Shown piece by piece: positions 54,777-63,974 of a DNA stretch of 64,000 nucleotides (the first letter of the stretch is position 1; every line of letters starts with the position of its first letter). The stretch is taken from contig WPIO01000048.1 in the NCBI GenBank assembly GCA_009760855.2, positions 1,687,001 to 1,751,000 on the forward strand, read 5' to 3'. A program made the position numbers and the translations under genes. This stretch comes from Cristatella mucedo (taxonomy: Eukaryota; Bryozoa; Phylactolaemata; Cristatellidae). The notes under the pieces were generated by a model, which did no database searches, was not told the DNA's origin, and saw only the letters and a list, made by a program, of their open reading frames with translations.

Positions 54777-55555
54777 TACCATCGATCTTTGCGAACGTGG
54801 AATATCCTGTGACTTGTTCTTGCTTGCACACAGTTCAGGTCTGCCACCCAAGGCGCCACAGGTACGATTTGGTTACAACGTCCTGTCCAAGCGTTTGCTA
54901 AAGTTGCATATGCTAATCTCAAGTCACCCAGTTATCTTGTGCTGCTCATGTCCTGTCAAGCAGGGGCCTTGCTAGATGTACTTATCTTACACCTTTGCTA
55001 GAAGGATTGGTAATCTGTTTGTTAAATGGTCCACCTGACGGATTCTCGTGTGCCCGGTTTGGTCGTTGATTGTATTCTCTGGTTAGCATTAGGAATTGGC
55101 AGAGGCTATGTAGGTAGGATAGCGGTGTTGACAGAACTTAAATAGGCAGCAAACCAGTGTTTTGGCCTCAGCTTTGTGACTTGGTGAAGGAGTGGCTTGT
55201 GTAGTCATTGGCTGGTGATTAGCCTGTTGGACTGGCAAGTTTTCTGAAGCCAAGATTGAGCATTGATCAGATGAACTGGGCTTGATTTTCAGTGTCTTTC
55301 CTTGCTTATGTCTCACACCGCTCGACTGGTGTCTAGGCACTGATACCACTGACTGGAGCGATGCTTAAGTTTGTGCTTGTTCAACAGATGTTATTGGCAG
55401 GCCAGATGAGATTCATTGACAAAGGTCAGGTTAGTTGCATCGCTGTTTCGACCTCGGTACAATTAGGAAACAATTTAGGTGCAGTTAATGCCATGTTAAA
55501 CACTACCAGCACAACATCCGGAGGCCTATCACAGGCCCAGCAAAGCATACAAGGG
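54777..55555. other. No gene recognised
   Basis: Downstream of PSMD14; small frames only, no motif and no recognised repeat until the LINE at 55560. Confidence 0.3.
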
Positions 55556-55559
55556 CTAA

Positions 55560-55870
55560 TGTAATGTAATGTATCTCCGGCTGTAACTCCACAAAGTCAT
55601 AAAGACCATGTGGGTGTTACGCAGGAGCATTTTGTGTAGCTCACTCACAGCCTAAGCGGCTTTCGGTATGCATTCGGTAGCCGACAGACTTCGTCTCACC
55701 CAACAAAGAGAAAGTGGGAAGCATAGCTGAGTCAGGAGAGCAGTCGAGGTAGTGATGAGCAGCATGGAAGTGGCAGTTCAGGACCGCTGAAAAGGATGAG
55801 CCATAGTCGGCAGCAGGAGAGTAGTCGTCGTTTCGTAAGTAATTAATGAAGCAGCTAAGACCTCAAAGGG
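55560..55870 (-). mobile_element. LINE family 2 3' end
   Basis: TAATGTAATGTATCTCCGGCTGTAACTCCACAAAGTC marks the 3' terminus (ACATT repeats on the minus strand). CTAAGCGGCTTTCGGTA and GAGAGCAGTCGAGGTAG match 42200-42300. It stops near 55850 (5' truncation). Confidence 0.8.
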
Positions 55871-56510
55871 CTGTTTGGTCGTCCTTGGTCTTGGCAGTTG
55901 GTCACCGAGGGTCCAGCGAAGCTCATCTGTCGTCTTGTCAGGTCTGTAAATCAGCAGCTTGGTACCGGAGTTGCATAGCTGGCTACCAGCTTGATTTACA
56001 GCTGCTGTCTTTTTAGGAGTAGAGCTGCAAGCTGGTTTTTCTCAGATAGCTAGGAAGAAAATTATGTCAGTGTACCTACGTTGATTAACTACCTGCAATA
56101 TCCTAACCCGTTTTGAATTGGGTTAGTGAGAAACCTGGTCAGAAAAACTTGGCTGAAAGGTAATTTGTCGAGGTTAACCAGTAATATGTGATAACCGTAA
56201 TATTGCTGCGACTCGATCCCTACCCCACCCAAGAGGATTTGGCCATCGATTTTTGTATAGTGCAATTGCTTTGTTCAGTGATGGTGATCCTAATCTTATG
56301 ATAAAATACATCCCGACTAAGTCAGGGCATGCGGGAATGTCTTGGACGGCCAGTAGCTACAATATAAATCGCTTGCTTTTTTGTGGTTCGTGACCAATCT
56401 TTAGCATAGGCTGGCAGACAGCCAGGAAATTGGCGATTTTAGTTAGTAAATACCGCGAATGTGACCAGAGTGCTCGGATAGTATGGCAGATGTTAAGGTA
56501 GTGGTTACTG
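55871..56510. other. No gene recognised
   Basis: Nothing identifiable; short frames only. Confidence 0.3.
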
Positions 56511-56512
56511 AG

Positions 56513-56673
56513 CCGTGATGGCACACTAGGTAAGGCGGTTGCTTTCACGACCGAGGTCCCGAGGTCGTGGGTTCGATTTCTGCGTTGGGCGATTCTTTAT
56601 CGACACTGCAAGCAGTGGTTATAGCCATAAAGGCTCTTCTGTCGCTATACAAAAGAGGCTGTTTAATCAGCTA
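56513..56673 (+). mobile_element. tRNA-derived SINE (family A), best plus-strand copy
   Basis: The tRNA-like head has an A-box-like GGCACACTAGGTAAGG and the B box GGTCGTGGGTTCGATTTC (56562-56579). The body reads GGGCGATTCTTTATCGACACTGCAAGCAGTGGTTATAGCC, imperfectly shared. The end is GGCTCTTCTGTCGCTATACAAAAGAGGCTG. It serves as the local reference for the family; no LINE tail is present. Confidence 0.8.
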
Positions 56674-57478
56674 GGATTTACTGCTTGAATCTGGCAGTCT
56701 CCAGCCCCCTCCGACAAGCTGCTATCGCAGTACCTTGCTACAATGGATAATGCATCGCCTTGCCGAACTGCTATGGCACAGCGAATTTCTCGGTACAATT
56801 TTTTAGCCGGTCGCTTGAAGCTGAATTACTATTAATATAAGGCTTTGTCTAGATATACTAGGAGTACGTATGCGGTAAAATAGAGGCCTTCGGTAAAATC
56901 GGCAAGGGCGATTGTAGAGCAGTAGTAGGGAGAGTCCGTCTGTAATGTGACACAGCAATTCATCACAGCATCGTTAGTGTGACTCTTGCCCAAATAGGAA
57001 TATTGGAATGCTTTCATATTCAACCAACTGAAGGCTCTGGACACTTACATTAGTACTGAAATACGTAACAGCTCGCTTTGCAAAGGGGAATCTGCCTTGG
57101 CGGGCGGACAGCTGTTATGTGAGTGGGATCCCTGTTGCAAAATTACTTGCTCAGTACCTGAGCTTCTCCTCGTAGTACTGCCGTTCAAGCATTCGTATCC
57201 ATTCCCTCTAGAAAAAAGGCGATAAGGCTGGCTGCCTAAAAATAATTGACTACCCTGTGCGCTTACTCGGCAGCGGGCTCCGGAGCGACGGAGTTACCTG
57301 CTTGAGAACTCTCGAAGCCCGACTACAATAAGCTACCATACGCCTTCGTCGCTAGCGATGGTCCCGACCCTGAAGGTAGACCACTACAGCACCTCAAGAT
57401 ATGAGCACCTAATTGAGTAGCTGACTGAACTCAACCGTGCAGTCCGAGTTGCACTTAGCCGTTCGTCGCCCTAGGTTC
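56674..57478. other. No gene recognised
   Basis: No motif-bearing frame or recognised repeat. Confidence 0.3.
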
Positions 57479-57479
57479 G

Positions 57480-57645
57480 ACTCTCGTGCTCTTGAGGCGT
57501 AGCCGAGCTGGTTTGGTCTAGCTGTCAAGGTGCTCGCCCCGACTATGGTCTGACTGAGGTCGTGGGCTCGAGCCCCGAGGCATATGTGAAGCGCCTGAAT
57601 AGAGATTTAGTTCTCTTGGGGCGCTATATAAATGAAATATACGTA
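57480..57645 (+). mobile_element. SINE (family B): tRNA-like head fused to LINE tail
   Basis: The A-box-like TAGCCGAGCTGGTTTGGTC is near 57500-57519 and the B box GGTCGTGGGCTCGAGCCCC is near 57558-57576. The LINE-type tail follows directly: GTGAAGCGCCTGAATAGAG, TTTAGTTCTCTTGGGGCGC, TATATAAATGAAATATA. The tail hairpin halves GCGCC and GGGGCGC are kept. Best copy of this family in the window. Confidence 0.75.
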
Positions 57646-58760
57646 TATAGTCTCGCATCGACTACCGAAGCTGCAGCCCCGAGCTCTGACAGTCGTCTCG
57701 TTTATACTCTTCTCTCTCTCTGCCCTCATGACCTTGAGCCTAGCTGCTACTTTGTCGGACCGACGCTCTCGGTGTGCGTCCTCGGCCTGTTCGCTTCCGC
57801 CTGTAATTTATCAGATGGCTCATGCGCCAACTTGCCACCCTTTCGCTCTTTGTCTAATTGAGTACGATAGTCGGTCCACATTCTGACCGCTCTTTGTCTG
57901 TCCAAAGCTCCTTTCTAACCTGAGCGGATCTCGCTGTCTGACTGACAACGCTCCGCTCCCGGTTAGCTAACGTGTCCCCTACCCAATTCTACTTGGAAAG
58001 TCCGCCCGCTACGGGTTGCTCTAGGTGCCCTAATCAAACCCACTAAGGCAAAGGCTATTATCGCGGCTAACCTCAGAGCTGCCCCAGTGCATTACTCTCC
58101 TTCCTCGCGAGATACGGTTTCGCATCCGATCAGTCCGGGGTCCAGCGTTAAAAAAATCACTGGCCCAAGTGGGAAAAAAGCATGGAGCCCCATAATGAAC
58201 TGATCCGACACTGGCTCGTCCGGGGTGGTGTTAATGCAATGCTGCGGTAGCTTCGCATTAGCACCGCATATCGATATCAAGGATTAGGCCTACATCGCAG
58301 CGCAGCAAATGACGTTGGTCATCCTCATGCACAGCTGAAGAACGGTGGTCTTGAACATCACCTGGATCGCCCTGCAGCTCGGCCAGAGGGCGAGGGCTTG
58401 GAGGTGTCGCTCCACCTTCTGCTATGCCGCGAGTAGAGGCCCTGATATGGTGACCTGTCCATGAAGCTGGCTCCGGCGGAACCGCATCGCTGCCGCGAAA
58501 CTATGGTGAAGCCGGATCAGCAGCTGGCGGCGTCGCTACCGAGAACCTGGCACATCCAAGCCGGTTGGCAGCGATTGATATGGAAGAATCCGAGGCCTCG
58601 GCATCGGCTTATCTTCGCCTGCAACTGAAACAGTGGCTTAAGTTTTGCACACTGAGCCTAGCTTCGCATCCACCAGCTTCGGCGATCTGCTCTGTCTGAC
58701 CGTAGCTCAGGGCATGTGGTGTGGCAGAGCTAAAGGCTCCGAGCGACCCACCAGTGATAG
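57646..58760. other. Probably degraded Gypsy-like sequence; no gene recognised
   Basis: GC-rich. It lies on the pol side (lower coordinates, minus strand) of the retropepsin fragment, so it may be its remains, but I could not find reverse transcriptase motifs. Confidence 0.3.
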
Positions 58761-59070
58761 CTAGTGGTCACCCACCTGCATGGTTCCACGCCCATAGTCG
58801 TAGGTGACCCGCGGCAGGTAGACAAGAAAGTCAGTTCCCAGCAGCAGCGGCTGCAAAGACTCAGTGGTGACATAGAATTGGTGCTCGCGGGTGATGCCTC
58901 CCACTTGCACGCTCGCTGTCACGGCCTTTATTATAGGTAGGAAGAACCCGCGATACTGGAGGCCCGAACTGACTCTATCGACAAAGGAAGGCACAGCTGG
59001 CGGGCGAAAGAAGCTGCCATCAGGGAAATATTTGCACCTGTGACCCAAAGTCGGGTAACCAGCACACCAT
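58761..59070 (-). pseudogene. Retropepsin-like protease fragment of a Ty3/Gypsy-type element
   Basis: A 95-codon minus-strand frame. The N-terminal part, read with a few codons upstream of the first ATG, includes GYPTLGHRC, resembling the last half of a Gag zinc knuckle. Later text has ITREHQFYVTTESLQPLLLGTDFL: an aspartic-protease C-terminal half in which LLGTDFL is the family's ILGxDFL block. It ends with TYDYGRGTMQVG. The DTGA catalytic box is not seen. The upstream (higher-coordinate) side is cut off within tens of bases by the virus-like island, so that island may have inserted into this element. Confidence 0.55.
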
Positions 59071-59082
59071 CACCGGTGCAAC

Positions 59083-59199
59083 AGTGATGATAGGAATTTA
59101 ACCCTTTACGACATCGTGAAATTTTTCTCCAACCTCGGTTTCACCATCGGTTGTCAAAAAATTTCCCGATATCGTAAAGTGAAAAATTCTATCATCACT
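59083..59199. repeat. Large hairpin at the edge of the virus-like island
   Basis: Left arm 59083-59134 and right arm 59149-59199 are imperfect inverted repeats around a 14-nt loop. Paired blocks include AGTGATGATA with TATCATCACT, CTTTACGA with TCGTAAAG, GAAATTTTT with AAAAATTTC, and CAACC with GGTTG. I count about 80% or better pairing by eye. It lies exactly where composition changes, 50 bases before the first island gene. It may be a viral terminal hairpin or part of a terminal inverted repeat; the other end of the island is outside the window. Confidence 0.8.
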
Positions 59200-59249
59200 A
59201 AATTCAAATCAACATCAATTAGCATAAATATTTTTACCTTATATAGCAA

Positions 59250-61866
59250 ATGTCTTCTCGAATAAGTCAAAGAAATTCTTTCCCTTTTGAATCTAGGAGG
59301 TTAATGAACATTGATTTCAAACCATCAAGTAGAAAATACGTTGGAAAAAAGGAAGACTAAACAAAGTTGGTTTCATAGAACCTGTTGTTTCTGCTAATGG
59401 AAATACTTTAACTTTTTCTTATAAAACAAAAAGAACATATGCAGACTTTGAGTCACTTAAAGAGTCTCTTAGATATCAAACAAATGAATTACTTAACAGA
59501 GTTAGAAGTTCATGGAGGTTTGTTAGAGTTCATTTTAAAATATCATTCGACATGAGAATGTTTAATAATGGAGACATAGAAAAAAAGGAGCACAATCAAA
59601 ATCAATGTTAGCGATGGATAGTGAATCATCTAACTCAATATATGAAAAAGTAATGCTTTCTTTAGGAACTAATTCTGAGATGTTAGTAGAAAGAAATGTT
59701 GGTTCTGGATGGTTATTTATTGGTTATTATTCATTTTCTGTTGTTATTTCTAAATACATACCCCTGTACATACATTGAAACACCCGAATATCTTGTTAAG
59801 AAAAAGTGTGTAATAAATTTAAAAAATCTTAATGATGAGTTTTGCGCTTTGTGGTGTGTTTTAAGATCTCTAAACCCAGTAGAAAGAAATAAGTGGAAAA
59901 TAAATGACCTAAAAAAACGATATTAGCTAACAATCACTCTAATCTTCTTAATGAGATTGAATGGCCCTTAATGGTTAAGGACGTTAATAAATTAGAGAAA
60001 GCAATGAATGTTAGTATACATGTTTACTCATGTGGGTACAAAGAATCAAGGGTTTCACCACAGAGTTGTAAAAAATCAGATGAAAAAGAAGGAAGACATA
60101 TTCTTTTGAGAAGTTTTTCACTTCATCTCTTCCAAGTAAAGATGATTTTTATTCAAGTGTTTACATGACTGGTATATCTGATGAAAGTTATAAAAAAGCA
60201 AATGATGTTTGGAAAGAGTTTGATTGTAAAAATATGTTAAAATATCATAATTTATATCTTCAAACAGACGTTTTATTGCTTGCTGATTGTTTCGAAAGTT
60301 TTAGAAAAGGATTGGTATCAAAACTAAAATTAGATCCAGAAAACTTTGTAACAATACCAAACTTCTCATGGAATGCAGTATTCTGATTTTCAGGAGTAGA
60401 GATTTGAGTTATTATCTGATAGAGAGAATTATGACATGTTAAAAAAATCTATTCGTGGAGGAATATGTCAGGTTAGCAGTAGACTTGTTAAGGCAAATAA
60501 TCCTGTAGTTCCTGATTATGATAAGGATAAACCAATAACATGGATAACTTATCAAGATGCAACAAGTCTATATCCTACAGCAATGATGGAACTTCTTCCT
60601 CAAGGAAACATTATTGAAATTTCAAATGAAGGGTGGGATATTGATAGAATTCTCAAGTTAGAGGATGAATCAGATACTGGTTACTTCTTTGTTGTTGATA
60701 TCGAGTACGATCCAAAAACTAAAGAGTATTACCATGATTTACACAACGAATATCCATTATGCGCTTCTAATAGAGTTGTTCATTGTAGTGAATATTCAAG
60801 TTTTCAAAATAAATTAAAAACAGGAGCAAGTAATATTCCAAAATTAATATGTGACTTTAAACCAAAAAAATATTATCTTCTTCATTATAGATATTTAAAG
60901 TTCTGTTTAACACACGGAATGGTTTGTGATGTAAAGAAAGTTTTCAAGCTTAATCAATCTAGATGGCTTAGACCTTATATTGAAATGTGTGCTGAAATGA
61001 AAGCATTAAATTCAAGTAAACAGTTTTTAAGAAATCTTTGGAAACTTATAATGAATTCATTCTATGGTAAAACCTGTAAAGATGTTGAAAAAAGAGTTAC
61101 AACTTATTTAGTTAGTACTATTGATGAAGCAGGAAAAAAGAAATTCAATAAACGAATAAGAGATCCAAATATGGTTAACTTTAGAGACTTTGGAGAATAT
61201 TTGACATCTTTCAAATGAATCAATCGAAAAAAATTAAATAAACCAATATTCATCGGTAGTGCAATTTTAGATTTATCAAAGTTACATATGCAAAAGTTTT
61301 ATAATGATATAAAACAGAAATATGGAGACAAGGTTATTTTAATCTATACTGACACTGATTCTTTAATTATGAACGTTGAAACACCTAATCTGTACGATGA
61401 TATGAAAGCAATGCCTGATTATTTTGATGATGATACAATCGGTAAATTTAAGGATGAGGCAGAAGGAAAATTAATTTCAGCAGTTTGTGCTTTAAGACCA
61501 AAGCTATACTCTGTAAGTATAGTTGATGCTGAAAGAAAAGCTGCCGCAAAAGGAGTAACAAAAGCAGTTTTAACTAAAACTATGGGGCATGACACATTTG
61601 TTAGTTGTTTAACTGAAAGTATAGAAATTTTTAAAGGTAAAAAAAATGAGAAGTTTGGTGAAAGTCAAATTAGAAAGTTTCATAAAATATCTCAAGATAA
61701 ACACGAACTATTTACTAATGAGATGGAAAAAGTTGCACTATCACCATTTGAATCAAAACGTTACTGGCTAGATTGTGTTCGTTGTAGTTATGCTTATGGA
61801 CATTATAAGATTGATAAAGCTTTAAGTGAAGGTACTAATCCAGGTCGATGTTATAAATGTATTTAA
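59250..61866 (+). pseudogene. Protein-primed family B DNA polymerase (Polinton/adintovirus/bidnavirus type), broken
   Basis: The catalytic half is well kept. Motif A is in YQDATSLYPTAMM (near 60550-60588), motif B in LIMNSFYGKT (61048-61077) and motif C in YTDTDSL (61339-61359). YAYGHY lies near the C-terminus. Upstream pieces match the N-terminal region of Polinton-type polymerases: a GSGW box (about 59702), KKKCVINLKN and FCALWCVLRSLNPV (59850-59880), and a VKDVNKLEKAMNVSIHVY segment (59974-60028). The text then jumps near 60100 to the KFDC/LYLQTDVLLLADCFE part that precedes the palm, so the 3'-5' exonuclease domain expected in between appears deleted. Frame changes occur near 59350, 59590, 59760, 59925, 60105 and 60405, with in-frame TGAs at 60384 and 61216. 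Not functional as read. A TATAG motif precedes the start. Confidence 0.85.
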
Positions 61867-61891
61867 CAAAAATAATTTCATTATTATAGAG

Positions 61892-62128
61892 ATGGAAAAC
61901 GAAAATCCAGAGTTTTTAAAAGTTGAAGAAAGCTCTATGGATATAGGTATTTCAGATACGGAGTCAATATCAGATACAGAATCCGAAGATCCTGATTATA
62001 TACCTGAATCCGAATCCGAATCTGAATCCGAGTTTGAGTCTGCTGAAGATGACTTTACTTTTTACACTGAAGCTGATGATATACCTCCATTTCGAAGTGA
62101 TTATGTAAATGAAGAAAATGAATTATAA
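61892..62128 (+). CDS. Small acidic protein, virus-like island
   Basis: A 78-residue intact frame with no recognised family. It is very acidic: DTESISDTESEDPDYIPE (about residues 22-39) is followed by a Glu-Ser repeat encoded by an imperfect GAATCC tandem (62004-62040). No signal peptide or membrane segment. The start follows TATAG by 2 nt. A longer frame could begin at 61826, but that part overlaps the polymerase end in another frame, so the inner ATG is preferred. Such low-complexity acidic proteins can act in DNA mimicry, chaperoning or transcription, but no role can be assigned here. Confidence 0.7.
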   Translation: MENENPEFLKVEESSMDIGISDTESISDTESEDPDYIPESESESESEFESAEDDFTFYTEADDIPPFRSDYVNEENEL

Positions 62129-62151
62129 CAAATAATTCTACTTATATAGAA

Positions 62152-62427
62152 ATGGACGTCTCAAGAATTTTAAGCTGTGAACAATCCAGAGATATGGCTG
62201 TAAAGATCTGTCTTCAAAAACTAAAAGGAAATGATCAACGTATAATTAGACACTCTCTTGATAAACTTATTCCAGATTTAGACAGTTCGTTTGTTAGTGT
62301 TCTTATAGAAATCTGTGAAGCTTCTGATAAATAAATGGAATGTAGAGGTAAGATAAATGAAATGCTTGAAGAAGCCGCAAGGAAATCAAAACACCCAAAA
62401 ACAAAACAAGGTATACAAATTAATTAA
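62152..62427 (+). CDS. Small helical protein, paralog 1, with an in-frame stop
   Basis: Sixty codons are open to a TAA at 62332. The same frame continues at once with an ATG and 30 further codons to TAA at 62425. The shape matches the gene at 62754: VSRILSCEQSRDMAVKIC near the N-terminus versus VSRILCCEYAIRIAKKFC, and VLIEICEASDK before the stop versus VLLDVCDAYDK, after which the other gene reads on in a charged helix. The stop therefore probably truncates what was one ~91-codon gene. Function unknown. Confidence 0.65.
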
Positions 62428-62461
62428 TTCTATTAAACAGTTCTTAAACCTTTTATAGGAA

Positions 62462-62738
62462 ATGGATTTTGATGAAAAGTTTGAAAAGAATCTTGGAAAT
62501 TATGCCACGCGTAATAGTATATTTTTAATTTGTTCGAGTCTATTAGGGGGTTGTAGACCAAAATATGAATTTAAATGCAAATCTTATCAACTTTAAAAAA
62601 ATAGACCCATTATTTATTGACACGCTTTTTGATATTGCTGATCAGTATGAAAGTATTTACAAATCTTTAGTTAAATTAGAAGCTGAGGCTAAAAAAATAT
62701 ATGAGAATAGAGAATTAGATTCTATTAAAAAATCTTAA
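62462..62738 (+). pseudogene. Small helical protein, paralog 2, frameshifted
   Basis: The first frame (from 62462) reads MDFDEKFEKNLGNYATRNSI and stops near 62596. From about 62570 a second frame continues to TAA at 62736 and includes PLFIDTLFDIADQYESIYKS and AEAKKIYENRELD. The middle block (VLLDVCDAYDK-like: hydrophobics, D, then a charged helix) and overall length match its neighbours on both sides. One frameshift breaks it. TATAG lies 3 nt before the ATG. Confidence 0.6.
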
Positions 62739-62753
62739 ACCTTATATAGGAAG

Positions 62754-63011
62754 ATGGATCAAAAAGTTTCAAGAATTCTTTGTTGTGAGTATGCTATAAG
62801 AATTGCTAAAAAGTTTTGTGGTTTTGAGGATGACACACCATATATCCCTACAGATTTTTATAAGTATATGTTTAAACTACCTGCACCACAAATTTGGGTT
62901 CTTTTAGATGTTTGTGATGCATATGATAAAATGAAAAAGAAAGAAAGAAAATATACTTCAGCATTTGATAAATTTCATCAAATATTTGATGATGTAAAAA
63001 CAAAAAACTAA
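62754..63011 (+). CDS. Small helical protein, paralog 3, intact
   Basis: An 85-residue complete frame. It is the intact member of the three-gene tandem family: MDQKVSRILCCEYAIRIAKK at the start, WVLLDVCDAYDKMKKKERK in the middle, and a lysine-rich end. Cysteines occur at residues 10, 11, 22 and around 60. No signal peptide or membrane segment. No outside family recognised. Predicted from sequence pattern to be mostly alpha-helical. Confidence 0.75.
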   Translation: MDQKVSRILCCEYAIRIAKKFCGFEDDTPYIPTDFYKYMFKLPAPQIWVLLDVCDAYDKMKKKERKYTSAFDKFHQIFDDVKTKN

Positions 63012-63052
63012 TCACTTTTACACATAAGTAATTTTCTTTTTTTATATAGGAA

Positions 63053-63525
63053 ATGCAGAACGACGTTACCGATCCCAATCTTGCTACTAGTGCCACTCTC
63101 CTTAAGTCTTACGTTGATTATCTTGTTAGGTCAAGAATGACTGCGTACGATCAACAAACACTTGATTCAGATATTTCAGTTATGACCGACAATTCAGTTA
63201 AGAAGTTCTATCTCGATGAATGTGATATCGAAGCTCAAAAGATTATAACTGCCGGCTTAACTGATGTAACGGCAAATCTTGAATCTACTGTTAGGTCTAA
63301 GTAGACGCACTTCTTGACGATCCTTCTGAGATCTCTAGCTATACAACATGGATTGCATCTCAACTTCCAACACTCTCAACAATTATTTCAGGAGTTTAAG
63401 GAGTTAAACCAGACATCTCTGGAATCGTTAAAGACGAGTGTTATGCAGTTCTTCCTGATCTATCTGATGGTGTTAGCGCAAGACAAAAGGCTACTGCTGC
63501 AGCTCTAGAAGCACAATTAGCATAA
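63053..63525 (+). pseudogene. Unknown island protein, ~157 codons, frameshifted
   Basis: The first frame (83 codons, 63053-63304) contains LATSATLLKSYVDYLVRSRM and a Thr/Asp-rich middle, then stops. The coding pattern continues one frame over from about 63303 (DALLDDPSEISSYTTWIASQ) to TAA at 63523, with one further in-frame TAA near 63393. The last residues are Ala-rich. Codon use is less AT-rich than in its neighbours (for example CTTGCTACTAGTGCC), which can mark an abundant structural protein, but no capsid motif is recognisable. TATAG lies 3 nt before the start. Confidence 0.6.
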
Positions 63526-63561
63526 TTAATTTAATTAAAACAAAAATAAAGTGTTATAGAA

Positions 63562-63946
63562 ATGGGTATTGAAACAAGGAGTAGGGATTGCCTTAATGAA
63601 GTTCAAGGTCAATATCATTCAAATTTTAAGATTTGTTCATATCCTATGGGTAGAATTGAAGACATTAGATCAACATTACTAAGCACTGTTAAACTAGTTA
63701 TTGAATACAAGGCTTTAAGAATCAATCACTCTGAACCAGAGATTGCAAACATATTTAGTAAAGTAAGAGATGGATCAATCTTTGAAGAGTTTCTCAATGA
63801 CTTAAAAATAGAAAAAATTAAATTAAATCAGAAGCTTACTCTAAAAAAATAGAACTAACAAACAAATAAAAAAAGAAATAGATCAAGGAAAAGACTTTGA
63901 ACCTCCAGAAGAGTTGATTGAAGAGACTATGGATTGGTGGATTTAA
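63562..63946 (+). pseudogene. Unknown island protein, ~127 codons, frameshifted near its end
   Basis: Ninety-six codons are open from the ATG (RSRDCLNEVQGQYHSNFKIC, then IFSKVRDGSIFEEFLNDLK) to a TAG at 63850. A one-base change of frame inside the A-rich run at 63841-63850 continues the coding pattern (EIDQGKDFEPPEELIEETMD) to TAA at 63944. It could instead be two overlapping genes. No family recognised. Confidence 0.55.
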
Positions 63947-63974
63947 AAAAATATTTACAAAGATATAGAAAAAA

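Noticed and set aside
60384..61218. TGA codons in the polymerase read as tryptophan (alternative code)
   Set aside because: The gene also has several frameshifts and a TAA occurs inside a neighbouring gene, so ordinary decay explains the stops better.
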